Of a DNA stretch of 64,000 nucleotides, positions 1 to 13,122 are shown piece after piece. Origin of the DNA: Anarhynchus alexandrinus. Its lineage: Eukaryota > Chordata > Aves > Charadriiformes > Charadriidae. Numbering within the stretch: the first letter of the stretch is position 1; every line of letters begins with the position of its first letter. Below the pieces are notes generated by a model that ran no database searches, was not told the DNA's origin, and saw only the letters and a list, made by a program, of their open reading frames with translations. The position numbers and the translations under genes are program-made. The DNA lies in NCBI GenBank assembly GCA_008711295.1, contig VUYV01000406.1:313837-377836 (forward strand), read 5' to 3'.

Positions 1-2259
1 ATTCATAATGATTAGAAAGTGGGAAGTATTCAGTAACTCTTCTATTCCAGCCCTGAGATCATAAGCTTACTCCACACTCTGAAGATTTTAATAGCTTTTC
101 CTCAGCATTTATGCACCAACCTTTTAGGAAAGCGTTTTTCATTTCTGAGAGATGCAGCTCTGTCTGGACTTAGCCAAACAGAGCAGCAGGGCAGGGTGAC
201 ACTGGATTTGGAAATAGGAAATACACATTTATACTCTGTACTTTCTTTCCATAGGGCTCCTACTGCACTGACTAAGCATACTCCAAGATGATGTCATTCT
301 GCTACTTTCTACCCACATCCCAAACCCTTCTTTTTGGATTTGCAGCTCTTTAATAGTGTCAATACCACTCCACTGTAGCCCCCAAGTTTTACTGAAATTG
401 CTATTTACTCACATTGATGACTACCATTGAATATGACTCCATCAAACACTTGTGCACCCACTTGATTTGAAGTATGCATGTGGTCCAATTGACTTCAGTG
501 AAGTAAAGCATATGGGTAAGGACTAAGACTGAACGCAAAGTATGTTTACAGTATACTGTGTCTGCTAAAATGATCGCTTCACAACCACTAATTTTATAAC
601 TCTGGCAAAAATATCTCAATCACCCCACAACCACTGATTTTATAACTATTGCAAAAATATCTCAGTCCCCCAATCACTTTTATTTGGCAATTTCTAATAC
701 ATAAAGGAAAAAAATATACTTTAACAAATTACCTCCCTTCACTTGCATACGGTTTTCTGCTAAAAATCAGCCCTTTTCCCAAAAGCAGTATGTGTTTGAT
801 AAGTGTAAATTGACTCTGCTTCCGTTTTTTAGCAGAGGGATGTATGTTAAGAAATAAAAATGCAAGCAATTGTTCCTCCTGCTTGCTATTCATTGCTCAA
901 ATACTGAAAGTCTCTTTATGAATAACATGAATTGATGTTCTTGTCAGTAGCAACAATATTTACAGAATGTATGTTACATTAAAGAGGAAATTGAAAGTAA
1001 AGATGTGATTCCACTAAAAGAGACGTTGAAACATGCAGACTATCTCACCCTTGCCAAGTCTGCTCACCTTTTGTCAAGATGTTTTGCTTAGTATTCATAA
1101 ACCTTTTGTATTTGATGTTGACTATTTAAATCAGTTATTATCTGTCAAAGTGGGTCTCTGCAAACATTTGTGATATCAGAAAGAAATAAACAGCAAGTTA
1201 TTATAAAGCATAACAAAAACCTGGGATTTTTCATAAGCTATAGAAAGTTTCCATCATTTAGCTAGGGATGTTCCTTGTGGGAAGCACAGAGAGAATGTTC
1301 TAAAAGTGAAATATAGAACCAAAACAGCTAGTCTGACTCACTAAAGTCTTTCAGTGTACCTAAGGAACTACTATAGGCTCCATTAGCATAGCAGCTTATT
1401 GCCAAATGGTATCACTAAAATTGATGTAGACTCAATCATAGTGCAGACTACAAAGGTGCCATCAATACCAGTGAGCACAAGAGGAAACCTCATCTGAATA
1501 AATGTATCTCCATGATTTTCAAGTTGATGGAACTATTGTGCTTTATTCCTTCCCAATATTATGTTAAAAAAAAAAAAAGTTTATTTTTCTTAAAGTAATT
1601 CCTGAACTCATGAAAGGAGAAGAATGAAGCATTCAGCACATAGTTCCAAGGGCGGACAGAAAATGATCACAATTTATTATTTACTTGGAGATCAATAAAC
1701 ACACCTCTACCTAAGTGTTTTACACCCCCACAGCCATTGAAAATACAACCTAAACCCTCAACTCATAAAATCCAAATTACATTTCCTTCTCTCCATGCAC
1801 AGAAGCACGATGCACCAAAACAAACCACAAAAAAACCCAGTGAGAATCTAGCTTTCTTTACATTACCCAAAACATCTTTTTGAGAAGTCCTCACTTATGC
1901 TCTTTGACCAAGGGAACAGGGGAGAGAATTCCACAGCCAGAGACCTGAAAGCAGTGTAATTTGTCAGCAGTGCCCTCTCCTCACTGAAGGAGACACCAAC
2001 CCCCTTCCCAAAAGAAGAAGGGAAGCAGTTAGTTAAGGAGATTGCTGAGAAGCCTTGCACAGACTCACCACAGAGAAAAAGAAGTGTAAAATAGGCCCTT
2101 TTCAAGAAATATTTTGAAATTATGGACTTGGTGATACAGACCACTTAACAGAATTTACACAGTAGGTGTTAACAAAAATACATCTCTGGGTAACCAACTC
2201 CCTTCACCCCAAAATACCTAAGCCAAGTAATAGAGTGTAGTGAATAAAATAAATGAATT

Positions 2260-2262
<3 letters not shown>
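1..2262. other. Intergenic, AT-rich; no gene recognised
   Basis: Apart from the repeat fragment at 405-545 there is no recognisable gene. A 93-codon minus-strand frame at 1,863-2,144 lies in a slightly more GC-rich patch but has no domain, and its context is unclear. An 11-base or longer A run occurs near 1,567. Confidence 0.6.
405..545. repeat. Old amniote interspersed repeat fragment (family not named)
   Basis: The stretch contains ATTGACTTCAGTGAAGTAAAGCATATGGGTAAGGACT. This resembles a dispersed repeat common in turtle and crocodile genomes, marked by ATTGACTTCAATGG followed by AAGCATATGCTTAAGT. The match is from memory and imperfect, and the boundaries are approximate. The short minus-strand open frame across it has no coding character. 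Confidence 0.4.

Positions 2263-2301
<39 letters not shown>
2263..2301 (+). repeat. Uninterrupted 39-base A tract preceded by AATAAA signals
   Basis: A pure A run follows AATAAA hexamers at 2,243-2,248 and 2,248-2,253 by 10-15 bases, and is followed by CCGGGGG. This order is what the 3' end of an inserted polyadenylated transcript would show, on the plus strand. It could also be a plain mononucleotide repeat. No parent gene is recognised upstream. Confidence 0.8.
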
Positions 2302-2303
<2 letters not shown>

Positions 2304-5300
2304 GGGGGAAGGAGGGAAGGTGTAGTTCTTATTTTACCACATTGTATTTCATCCAAAAAAAGCTACTTCAAAAGACTGCTGCAAATTTAAAAAAAAAATA
2401 ATCCTAATGATGCTGAATATATGCAGCAGAGGCCATGCACGAATGGAGAGATGATGCCTTTAACAAGTTTTTCTGTTATGGTTACATTCAAAGCAGGCAA
2501 TTATGCATATAAAAAGAAGGAAAACTCTGTAGAGGAAAATCCTTCTCTCTCGTAGGAATGAAAATGAAAACAGTATTAATCATATGGCTCTGGAGAATTT
2601 GGTATTAAGCACTACTAGTGACAAAAGATAAAAAACAATAATTCAAATGCATTTCAACTGTCATATACACCATTAATATTCTTTTCTCTGAAATTTTATA
2701 TTTCTCATTTCTTTCCTCAATGAAATAGGAAAATGCCTTATGAGGAGAGATGGAAGGCAAAGAAAGCAAATCAAATGGAATTGCAACAGGTAGGTAAAAA
2801 GCAAGCCATGCTTCAAGTCAAGACAGCTTCTTGAAGAGATTTATATTATTGCATAACTGAAGTACTCTGCCATGATTTTGGATATATTTGCTGAGGAGCC
2901 AAATGGAAAATGCATAGTTACCCAGAAAATATAATAAGAAATTTTCCTAATTTGTCCATAATAATGAAGTTGTAACACTAAAAATGAAAAAAAATTGTAT
3001 TTTTCAGTGAAAACACACTTTTTTTTCCCCTTTTTTTTTCTGCTTTTCAGCAGACAATTTCCAGAACACGCATTGGCAGGCTCCTATATCTCATGGGCAA
3101 TACTTGGTAAACCGGATACTCTCCCTTTTGATTGAGAAAAACAACGTAATTTTCTTTTAACTGGACAGTGAAACGACGCACAAGTCAAATGGTTGGATAC
3201 CTGCGGTCAGTGCAAGTACAAGAGAGCAACAATAGAAAATCATGCTACTTTTTTATAATAAATATGAAATGGAGAGTCAAACTGCCCTTAACTAGAAGGA
3301 TAATTAAAATATCATATCATCCAGGGGTGAAGGTTCAAACCTCCTTTTTGTACAAAACAGTTGACAAATCTACTCCAGTAAAAATGCCATTTTGTTCCTA
3401 CCTACACTTCTGACAATGCTGTTACGGAATTCTATCTTTCTCCTCTTCAGTTCCTCGAGCAAGGTATTCTGTCTCAAAATCAAGACAAATATCTATACAT
3501 ATTCTTTCCTGCCATCAGCCCTGCCAATTCACCTAGACATGTGCATCAGTAGCATTCATTCTGCACACCGAATCTGGCCCTTGTTCACATCTCATCTTCA
3601 AATCGTGCTCTCATTACTCCTCCAATATCTCATGCCTTTCACTGTATCCATATAGATACATGTGACTGAACCTGTTATTTCCTTCATACACTGCTCTTCA
3701 GGTTATACTGTAAATTGGGACAGTTTGTTTCTATAGCCATCTCGCTTTCATATGCTGCTCACTGGCCCTTACATTTCAATAAACTACTTATCCAACAGAA
3801 ATGGTACAAAGGCCTTTCTCAAAACTTACCTGAAATCCCCCACGACCAGGAATCTGTATAGCGACATGTATTTGGAAGAGAGGTTTTCCAGGACTTTTCG
3901 TACAGCCCAAGTAAAAATTAGACATTGTCTAACAACAGTTCCTGCAACAGAGAACATAACCATTAATTTAGGAATGTGTTGTGTTTTATCAAACCCAGTA
4001 TCTGCTGTATAAAAATATGATTCCCCTCCTACCAAGATGCTGACCAATATGTTCTGCTTCTTTTCGCTGAAACTTAGTATCATGCTGTGTTTTCATGTTG
4101 AGATGAAAATTGGAAAATAGGTATACAGGTTTATTCTGTCATCTTGACAATCTGTTTTTCCTTGTGATATTTTAATCCACTTTCCATACTTTCAACATTA
4201 ACAACTTCTGAAAAACTTTTCTTCTCCCATGAAGATAAAATCCTCATAAATGACCTTACACTGTGTCTGAGGCTTGGAACATGAATTTGTTTCCTTTTAT
4301 CACTTTGTACTAAAAAGGAAGAAAATGAACCATTATTAAAAAGGGCTTTCCTCCCCTCCTTTTTAATTCTCCTTAGGAATAACAGTTTCTTTTCCTTTTA
4401 TCTTTTCATTCTGAACTATAGGTACAGTCTTATATCACTTGCTGATGCCTTTAAGCATAATATTTCAGCTCAAATGCATTCTTAAATCAATGAAAATGAA
4501 TTAAATTAGTACCTGGAGGCAGAATAAATTAAATAAAATGTACAATAATACAATTCTAACACATTTTTCTCTGTGCAAAAACATTAATATTCTGTGCCTG
4601 ACATTCAAATAAACAAATTTATCCCACTAAAATGAAACATCCATATTTTCATTTTTTCTTTACTTATTAAAACTTAAGATTTTTTGAATGACAGTATTCC
4701 AAGATATAAGGTAATAATCTATTTTCCCACAGAGAAAAGGAAGGCAGAGGATTCTCATTTATATTTTAAAGAATGTACCACTTACAAAAAATACTGGTTT
4801 TCTGGGACTGAAAAGTGAATTTCGTTCTTTACCCACAGAACAAAACAAAATGCATGGTGGAAAAAGCGATCTGTGTTGTTTCACACATACGTTTCTGCTA
4901 TTGATGCGATATTTTTAGGAGCAAGAAGTTTGTAAACATCCAGGTCTCTGCTTGAAACACAAGTAAGGGTTTGAATTTCTGATAGAGCTATCCACAAGAG
5001 GCAAGGCTGAGCACACATACACATTTAAAATGAGACACTGAATATTCATTAACATTGTCATCTACGATTATTCTAGATAAAATTGGGATTTGCATCAGTT
5101 CTTATTGTTAAGTGTTCAGCATCGCCTCCAACATCCTTGCTTATAGATTCTGAACTACGTGTTATGAACCTTTTCCAGTTGACCCACAACAAAAAAAAAA
5201 GGCATCTTGGTTCAGAATAAAGGTGAAACTGCATTAGAAATTCCTTAGATAAATAAATTGTGAAAATGAGCTTTTTGACAACTGCTATTTCCATAGCATC

Positions 5301-5614
5301 AACAATCTAATCTGTGTGATAGCCATAAATCCCACAGGAATTATTTTAGGAAGTAATAAGGTTGCATTAGTGCCATGAATGGCATGCACTCACTAGGTCT
5401 AGATCAGTCAGTAGTCCCAAGGGATACTCCACTGCTCCCTCTCTCTTCCTCCGAATTATCTAAATGGAAAGGGGTTTGTGCATATCCGAGAATTCATTTT
5501 TTCCTTTGAAAAATAAGGAAAGATAGGGAATACTGAAGAAAAACTAGAAAAGCTTTCAGACTTGCTTTCCTTTGCTCCTTTCTGCCTAAAGTCTACCTAA
5601 TGACCTCGTTTAGC
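2302..5614. other. Intergenic; nothing recognised
   Basis: AT-rich single-copy-looking sequence. Open frames at 3,168-4,083 are short, overlap on both strands and lack domains. The stretch 4,380-4,640 has the look of conserved non-coding DNA (runs of AATTAAAT and TTAATATT with few CpG), but this cannot be tested here. Confidence 0.6.
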
Positions 5615-5765
5615 CCCAGCCTCTAAGCACATTATGATTTTTCATGTATTAACAAGCCACATTTCAGATGAGCCACAGAGGCAAAGCAATTTGCCCAAGC
5701 TGCCTGCAAGCCCATGGGTTTCTCAAACTCCAGCCTAATGCCATAACCAACGGGCCACCTGCTGA
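5615..5765 (+). repeat. MIR-like SINE relic
   Basis: Read 5' to 3' on the plus strand, the segments occur in the order of the MIR consensus: TCTAAGCAC, TTCATGTATTAAC, ATTTCAGATGAG, CACAGAGGCAAAGCAATTTGCCCAAG, then CCTAATGCCATAACCAACGGGCCACCTGCTG. The AT-rich spacer between TATTAAC and TTTCAGATGAG is largely deleted. MIR elements amplified early in amniote history and survive in birds only as scarce relics. Confidence 0.55.
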
Positions 5766-6323
5766 CTTTGCAACAGCTAGGAACCTAGAGCATTTTTCAA
5801 ATGTTCATTTTAAGTCTCATTTTAGCATAGCTAACGCTGCCTACAAGAGAACTCATCTTATGTGAGAGTGCGGGGATCTTCTGCTGACAACTCAGCTGAT
5901 GACAGCTCTCCAGAGTCCACATATGTCTGTGGACAGCCAGAGACTCCCTGCTGGGTATCAATGCCTGGCATTCATCACCCTGCTGCCAAACAGGGCCTGG
6001 TATAGTGAAAGAAATAAGAAATTTGGCTAGGATGTACTCAGCGAAAATGAAATCAATGGCAAACACCTGTTCACTGGTAAGCCCCAGATTAAACCTCATA
6101 CCTGGAAGACCTTCCTTTTGAACAGAAAAAAGACAGTGTTTGTGGTAAGCTATTTTTTAAATTTTGGTGGTGGTAGTCTTTTCAGAGATCTGTAGAAGCA
6201 TCTACTAATTTCAGATGATGTCACTAACAGAAAGTGAGTGAGCACACTTTTTTCCCTAGAATTTGAAACAGAGTAAAAAGAAAAATTATTTCCTCTTATT
6301 TTCTAATTAGAATTGCCTGCCCA

Positions 6324-6337
6324 CCAGCAGGTGGAAG
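6324..6337 (+). promoter_or_regulatory. CTCF-like core motif
   Basis: CCAGCAGGTGGAAG matches the CTCF core CCASYAGRKGGCRS at 13 of 14 positions by eye. A perfect 12-base palindrome, TTCTAATTAGAA, lies just upstream at 6,301-6,312. Occupancy cannot be judged from sequence. Confidence 0.4.
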
Positions 6338-7149
6338 GACACTGCCTGCAGGAGCTATTTTGTTGGCCAAAAACTTAGTTTATATAATCAGCATAGTAAT
6401 TAGTGCGCTCTTTGCTATTAAAAGGAACTCATTACTGCTATATTTTGCTCATTGATCCATACTCATGAAGCAATTTAAAAATGTAAAAAGCATTTTGTGA
6501 ACCACTTAAAATAAAATCTTCAATATGAATATTGAGAAAATGTAACTGACAGTTGTCTTTGATTAAACTCCAATCTATAATTCTCTAGCAGTTCAAGCAA
6601 ATCTACATGGAACTGGAAAATGAAAATAATTACCTTAACTCAGATTGTTCTCCGCTACTTGTCAGATTTCCTTTGCAAGGGCTGGGGCCTGTTCGATCAA
6701 TACTCGCCTCAGATGCTGTGACACTTTCACAGGTGATCTTGCAATCGGACAAACTAAGTGACCAACTTCCTACACAAGTAGTTGTAGAGCCACTGGATTC
6801 CCCTGGATGACTACAACTTGCAGCGATGCTGCTCTTTTCCCTGAGGGCTCCCGGGAGGCTTGCCATGTCAATGAAGTCCTATTAGTCACAGGGAGAGATA
6901 GCCTTCTGAGAAGTGGTTTGAAAAGAAAATCACCTTTAGTCAAAATTAATGATTAGCATGGATCTGAAACTGTTATAGAATGAGTTACTTTCAACTTTGT
7001 ACTCTTTGCCAAGTTTTCTCATGCTTCAAAAAGAACTGATAAATTATCCAACAATTTCTAATATTGAAATGCAAGGAGGAGGGAGAAGAACGAGGGAGAG
7101 ATGACATGAGGGTGGACACATGTCAACTGTTGAAAGAATTTCCCTTATT

Positions 7150-7200
7150 CAGGGAAACCTCAAGTGAAATTCTGCCTCCAATGAAGTCAACATAGAACTC
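7150..7200. repeat. Possible second fragment of a palindromic amniote repeat
   Basis: GTGAAATTCTGCCTCCAATGAAGTCAAC resembles the reptile repeat motif with GTGAAATTCTGGCCCCATTGAAGTCAATGG. Only about 45 bases can be matched by eye, so the call is tentative. Confidence 0.3.
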
Positions 7201-8471
7201 GATGAGCTCAACAGTGCCAGTATTTCAGACTAGACCTACTACCTTGAACTCCATCCTTTAGTGCTTCTAATAAGCAGTCTGTTCCTTTCTCCCTGACCAG
7301 CTCAGGTGCCACTTCATTTCCAAGCTAGCTGTGGCTCTGAGGCTGACCCCATTCTTTTAGGCTTAAAAAAAAATAATTGATTCTTCCATCACCACAGCAA
7401 TCCAATCTGGTATTTATAGGCTCCACTACCGTGTCAAATCATTTCACAAACTAAAAGAACATCGCTAGTAACTAAAATGGATGCTTTTTTTGATAGGGAT
7501 CATAAGTAACTATGGCTGGCCCAATTCACCTGCTATTAAAGTAAAATGCAGACTTCAGTGAGGGCTGGGTCAGGCCCTAAAATCATGCAGCATGGTCACA
7601 CAGTGCTTACAATAGGAGGCGAATATAGATTTCAGCTCAGACATCCATGAGAATCAAGGTAGGTCACTGTCCTGGAGCGCATGAGGACAACTGTATCACT
7701 GTTCATGTACTTCTGTGTAAATTTGATGGGCGCTTTATGTGGACAAGTGGTCGCCACGATTTATTCAGATAATTTTCATTTCAGGCTCCCACAGACACAT
7801 TCTCCTGCCAGCACTAATACTACCAATGTGCTGTTTCAGAGCAATTCCTTTAAGATAATGAATTTCAATATTTAAAGGTCTATTTCCCTACTCTGTTCCT
7901 TACCATTTCCATTTCCTGAAGAGGAAAGGATTATGCTATTTCAGCCTTTGCTCTTGTTTTTTTAGTGCATTAAGTACTTTTAGGTTCTTTTTTCCTTCCA
8001 CAAAAATGAGTGCTTATAACATTCATTTTGCTTTAAGAAATTTATTCTCACTTTCAAGCTGCGGAAACAACACTTACTGAATATTATTTTTATCTTTCTT
8101 GGAGACAGGTGATTTATTTTTAATTGCTTCTTTAGGTCAGGATGCTGCTTACCAGTATGCCTACATTTACTGTGTTCATTAATTTAAGCTTTTTTAAAAA
8201 GTAGTATGTCAAATCACTTTTTTTCTCCTGGAAAGGGAAGTCACAGTAGATAGAGAGATCAATTATTAATCAGCATTAACCGAAAGTAAAAAAAAACAAG
8301 AAGCATCTTAAAGACTCAAGTGCTCTTGAGTGAATGAGTGTATACCAAATCATACTTTTCCAGCAGAAGCTTTCCCAGGAAATTAAAGCACAGGGAGATG
8401 GAGGTCTAAGTCCTCAGAGCTATTGAAGTCCTTTATTTTTATTTCAAGGCCAAAAAAACCCACTTAAAGTT

Positions 8472-8494
8472 AAAAAAACAAACAAACAAACAAA
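8472..8494 (+). repeat. (CAAA)n microsatellite
   Basis: Several consecutive CAAA units flanked by A runs. It is a simple repeat, and the plus-strand A/G-rich sequence after it explains the Phe/Leu-rich minus-strand open frame at 8,444-8,680. Confidence 0.8.
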
Positions 8495-11400
8495 AAAAAA
8501 TAGAAAAGGAAGAAGAAAAAACAAGGAAAGAGAAAGAAAAAGAACCATCTCCAAGGTTACATAAAGATGTACATGAAACCAAAGACCATAGCCAGCTCTT
8601 CCAAATATTAAACTCAAGTTAATCCAAATCAGACCATCTTTTTTGCCTGTTTTAACTGCTGTTTGTCTAGTATCAGGCAAATCCCTTCCTTAGAAAATGT
8701 GACTCATGGACTTTCATTGTTGTATGAACCAAATATCAGAATATGAACCGCTCTGGGAAACCCATAGGCTTAGGCCTGTACTAATACTTCTGTGACTTAC
8801 TCGTTGCTATAGGCCATACTAGGAAAGAAAGGTGATACGACAAAAAAGCTAGATGAGAGTAACATAGAAAGAGGAAATCATAAGCTACAGCAGCATCATT
8901 GATCTGTAGGAAAAAGCAAAGCTGAGAGCATTTGAAATGCACTTTCCTGGAACTACTCTTTCTGAGAATTGAAAGCAGAGAGCAAGACCACAGATCAGAA
9001 GACTGACAGCTGAAGAGTCCTGCTTCTCTGGGAACGACAAGCAGGTCATTCTTCTGAAGATGTCAGGGAGAAGTATATCAGTCCAGCTGATAAAAGGAGA
9101 TTAAGGAAGAAGAAAAGGTCAGTAAATGAGAATTCTTCTATACGTCCACATAAAGGAAGCAACCAGAAAAAAAAACATTGCAAAAGAAGGCTCATCTCTT
9201 AAGTACCATGTTAACTTTGTACCAGAGATCTTGGTTTTTAATAACTAACTTATTCATTACTCCAGACTAACGTGACTTTTATTACCAAATGAGTCTATAC
9301 TGTCAGGTGAACCGATTTCCTCTTTTATCAAAGAATTTTTATCTCATGGACCAGACCTTGTGGACAAAAGTCAATCTGTACCAATAGGCTGAGCATCAGA
9401 GCTGTCCCCAGTGTGGCTGACAAAGAACACTAAAGTGACCACTAGGAGCTGTAGCTTACTTTGGGGAGGTATTCCAGCATGGCACTGTGGTCGATTTTCC
9501 TGCAAAGGCAAACCTGAGAAAAACATTTCAATGAGGCTTATGTTGCTGTTAAAGAACCAAACAGCATCACTCTGCTCACACTTTTAAAAGCTTCTGTACT
9601 TTTAGCATCCCCAGAGTGAAATTCTGAAAATATAAAGCAGCATTTTCGAATCCCCAGTTTTTCCTGTAACCAACATCCTTGAACATGCTTGCTGTGTCCA
9701 GCAAAATATTGGCTAAAGCGAGCCTAGACAAAATGCAAAACGATCTTTTTGCTCTGAAGTCTTATTTTAAATTTAAATAAAGAATAAATTATTGCTCATC
9801 CTGCTACACTATGTTCATGCTGTTCTTTTCAGGCTGTTCTTGATACTAAAGAAGGTAGTGCTGTTTTTTGAAGATTTTTATATGGAGGGCATGAAGATGC
9901 CCCACATAAGCTAATGATGGCAAAGGAATCTATCAGTTTGGGATTAGTGGAACTGATAGCTTTAACCCTACACTGCTTTCATTCTGGACTGTAAGCTGCC
10001 TGCCAACATTTCGCCTGCTCCTTTGGCACCTCTTTAAACTCTTAATTTTCAGGACAGGTAGTAATATATTCCTTTGGAAACATGACAGAGTTTGTACCAT
10101 CTACTTTTTAAGAGACCCTTGCGACAGTAGCCACTCCTCTCCTTACCCTACATAAAACTAATGAAAAATGGGCTCATGATCAATTACTAACATTTCTCTT
10201 ATACGATATTATCCATTTTACATAGCAAGGCAGCTTCCAAGTGCATCACTCTTGTAAGAAAGCCAGCAACTTTTTTTCAGGGAAAGGCCATAATGTAGAA
10301 TTAGTGACGTGCCTCAGTGAAGGATACTTTGGAAACTAGACCCTTTTATAATGTGTTAATTTTTGTCTCGTCAGACTTCAGTACACAAGTGAAAATTTCA
10401 GATTTCTTCTCTCCTCAGAAAATATTTGTCTTCGTCACAAGGCCATGACGCAATTTGTCACCATTCAGCATGACTGCAGTAACTAAACCTATTTCAAAAG
10501 AAAGAAAAATGAAAGAGACTGTAGCAGCATACAAAGAAAAGAGAACTAACATGAATTGAAAGCCAGCACCAGGCCTCCTTGTTCTAGCTAGGACAATTAG
10601 TATTTAATGCTAATAATTCATATCTCAGTAAGACACAGTTACCACTGACAATAATGCAAGCCTCAGTAACATGGGATAAAATTATATACATGCATTTACA
10701 TAAACACTGCAAACTTCACCCTTTTTCACCTCCCTTCACAGATAACCCCGCACCAACACCATTAAACTTATTTATATCCCTGGCTGGAGAAAAGCAAAAA
10801 CCCTTCTGCAATTTTCCATTTCCGTTGAATGAGCTTTCAGTCATAATCTACATTTTTATTCATGTTAACATCCTTTGCTAAATTTATAAGGATATGCATT
10901 TCAATAACTGAAATCACTGTATTTGCTCTCAATTGCACTGTTCATTTCAGATTAGTTGTTTATTTAACTGAACAAGCATTTCACAGAAACTTGTGACAAC
11001 CAAGATTATCATCTGACCCCCTGGGATTACCCAGAGACCCACTCACTGAACTGTTCTGAAAGTTGAGTTTGGCAAATTGAGAAAAATATTTGCATTTTCA
11101 GTGACATAGGAGGTACCTTCTACTTGCATGGGCACGCGCAGTGGCTTTGTATAATAAAATTAGTATTTCCTGTATCTCCTGAAAAACTCATGTGTCCTAG
11201 TGTCCCACTAATCTATTTAACAGACATAGTGCACCGTTATACTTTGATCACCCACCACCTAAATAGATCTTCTTCCTTCTCCTCTCACGTCCTATGATAG
11301 ATCTATAATTTGTGGCAGAAATGTTTGATGTGAATCTCTAAATGACCTTGTATGACCTTGCACTACTAAATTTCATCCAGCTTTTAAAGTTTTCTAATTC

Positions 11401-13122
11401 TTTCTAGGCTCTATTCTGATTTTTCCTTGTGTAGAGAATGCTTTGTAAGTTTGCCTCAGCAGATTTCATTAGTATATGTCTACTTCTTGCACCAAGGGTC
11501 ACTACAAATATGAAAATATGAAATATAACCAAGCTGAAAACTTGGAGGAACTCCACTGGGAACCATTAGGAACAGCCTCAGTAGTATGATTATTCTCCTA
11601 ACTATGCATAAAAAGACAGGAAAAGGCTCTTATTTATCATTTCTACATAGAAGGACAGAAAATAAAGGGATCGCACATAAAAACAAGCAGAAAATTTAGA
11701 AAAAATAATCTTTTTCATTATAGGCAGGTTTCCACAAGCTGCTATTGAAGCAACTGCTTAGTAACAGTCATAAGAACATTTAGATGATTAAGACTACAGT
11801 GTGCAATTAGCTCAATTCAGGTACACGTTATACACATATTGTTCCTGATTCCCTGAGGGACACAGGGATCAATACCACAGTTTGAGACCAGAACCAGCTT
11901 TTTTTTTCCCAGCACGGTATTTTTAAAGTAGATGCTCCTTACAGTAACACAGATCTGCATCAATCCAGCTGAAACCAAGGGAGAGACATACGTTACAAAC
12001 CAGTTACATTTTATTTTAGAATCGAGTCCTACAATTCAACTTAAGCATTCAGATGAAGTCTCTGCAAACCTATTATAAGGGGGAGGAAAGGGAAAAAGTT
12101 ATGGCACGTGGGCACTTTCATTGCATTAGCTCTTAATGGTATGGGTCTTTATTGCCAACAGCTACAAGTATTACAAAAAGCTCTTACTTCTTACTGAAGC
12201 GATTATCTGCTTCATGCTGGTTTTAAGCTGGTTAGAAGCCAAGGTCCAGCAACCTTGCATCAGGGAAAAGCTTGCAGAGAGTCTAATGATGATCAAGATC
12301 TGTACTATACACCATGAAATTGTGAAAAAGTTATTTCCTTTATCACTCTCTTTATGTTGCCCTTCTTATTCTGCCACTTCACCCAAGACAGGTTTCATAG
12401 TGGCACATATGTATATACGTATATACGTAGTAGCAGGTGAGATTTTTTGGCCCTGCATCAAGCAGCACACTTAGCTCTGGTGCTACTATTCCCTTTCCCT
12501 ACTTCTGCTTTTCTTAGTCCTAGAAAGATCTCTACTCTGACTAATCAATAATTTAAGGCCCTTTGAAATGTTATAAATGTTCTATTTTTGTAACATTTAT
12601 GCTTAATTGTGCAACTGGGAGAGATTTGTTAGCAATGGCAGAAGAGTGAGTTGTTCCAGCACGTACAGCTAAAGCTGGAAATAACACCTGGGTTTTGACC
12701 AATAGAAACCATGGTAGCACCATTCAGCAGACCAGAGGAGAGACAGTCACTCCAAACCTCTATGTGCAGTTGTGGGGAGAATTTCTCCCTCACCCCACAC
12801 ACACATTGTCAGCTGGGCATCAGACGGAGTTCTTCAGATGGATTAATTGCAATAAATACGTATGCAAAGCAAGGAAGTTTGGATTCTCCTTTGTAAAGCT
12901 TTTCAACTTTTAGTCAAAGGTGGTCACAAAGTTGGAAACTGGTTTTGTTTCCATCCAGGTATCATAAAAAGCAAAGAATATGCAGTAGTGGAGGCCAGCT
13001 GTGCGTCAAACACATGCCCTCCAAGAGGTAAAAGCATCAAGAACCTTTCAGGAAGCACAAAGAGAGAAAGCAAGAGAAAGGCAGAAAATATTCTCCCTCA
13101 AACCAATGTGTGTACTAACTGT

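Larger units (their letters stand above)
5766..13122. other. Intergenic; no gene recognised
   Basis: AT-rich sequence holding a CTCF-like motif at 6,324-6,337, a (CAAA)n microsatellite near 8,472-8,494 and a TATACGTATATA-type palindrome near 12,411-12,428. Open frames of up to 112 codons (12,136-12,474) have no domain and are best read as chance. Confidence 0.6.

Noticed and set aside
1863..2144. 93-codon minus-strand open frame
   Set aside because: No recognisable domain, no splice or promoter context. It may be part of an old repeat, but I cannot name one.
3321..3346. GGTTCAAACCTCC, resembling a tRNA T-arm
   Set aside because: No matching acceptor, D or anticodon arms at the right distances.
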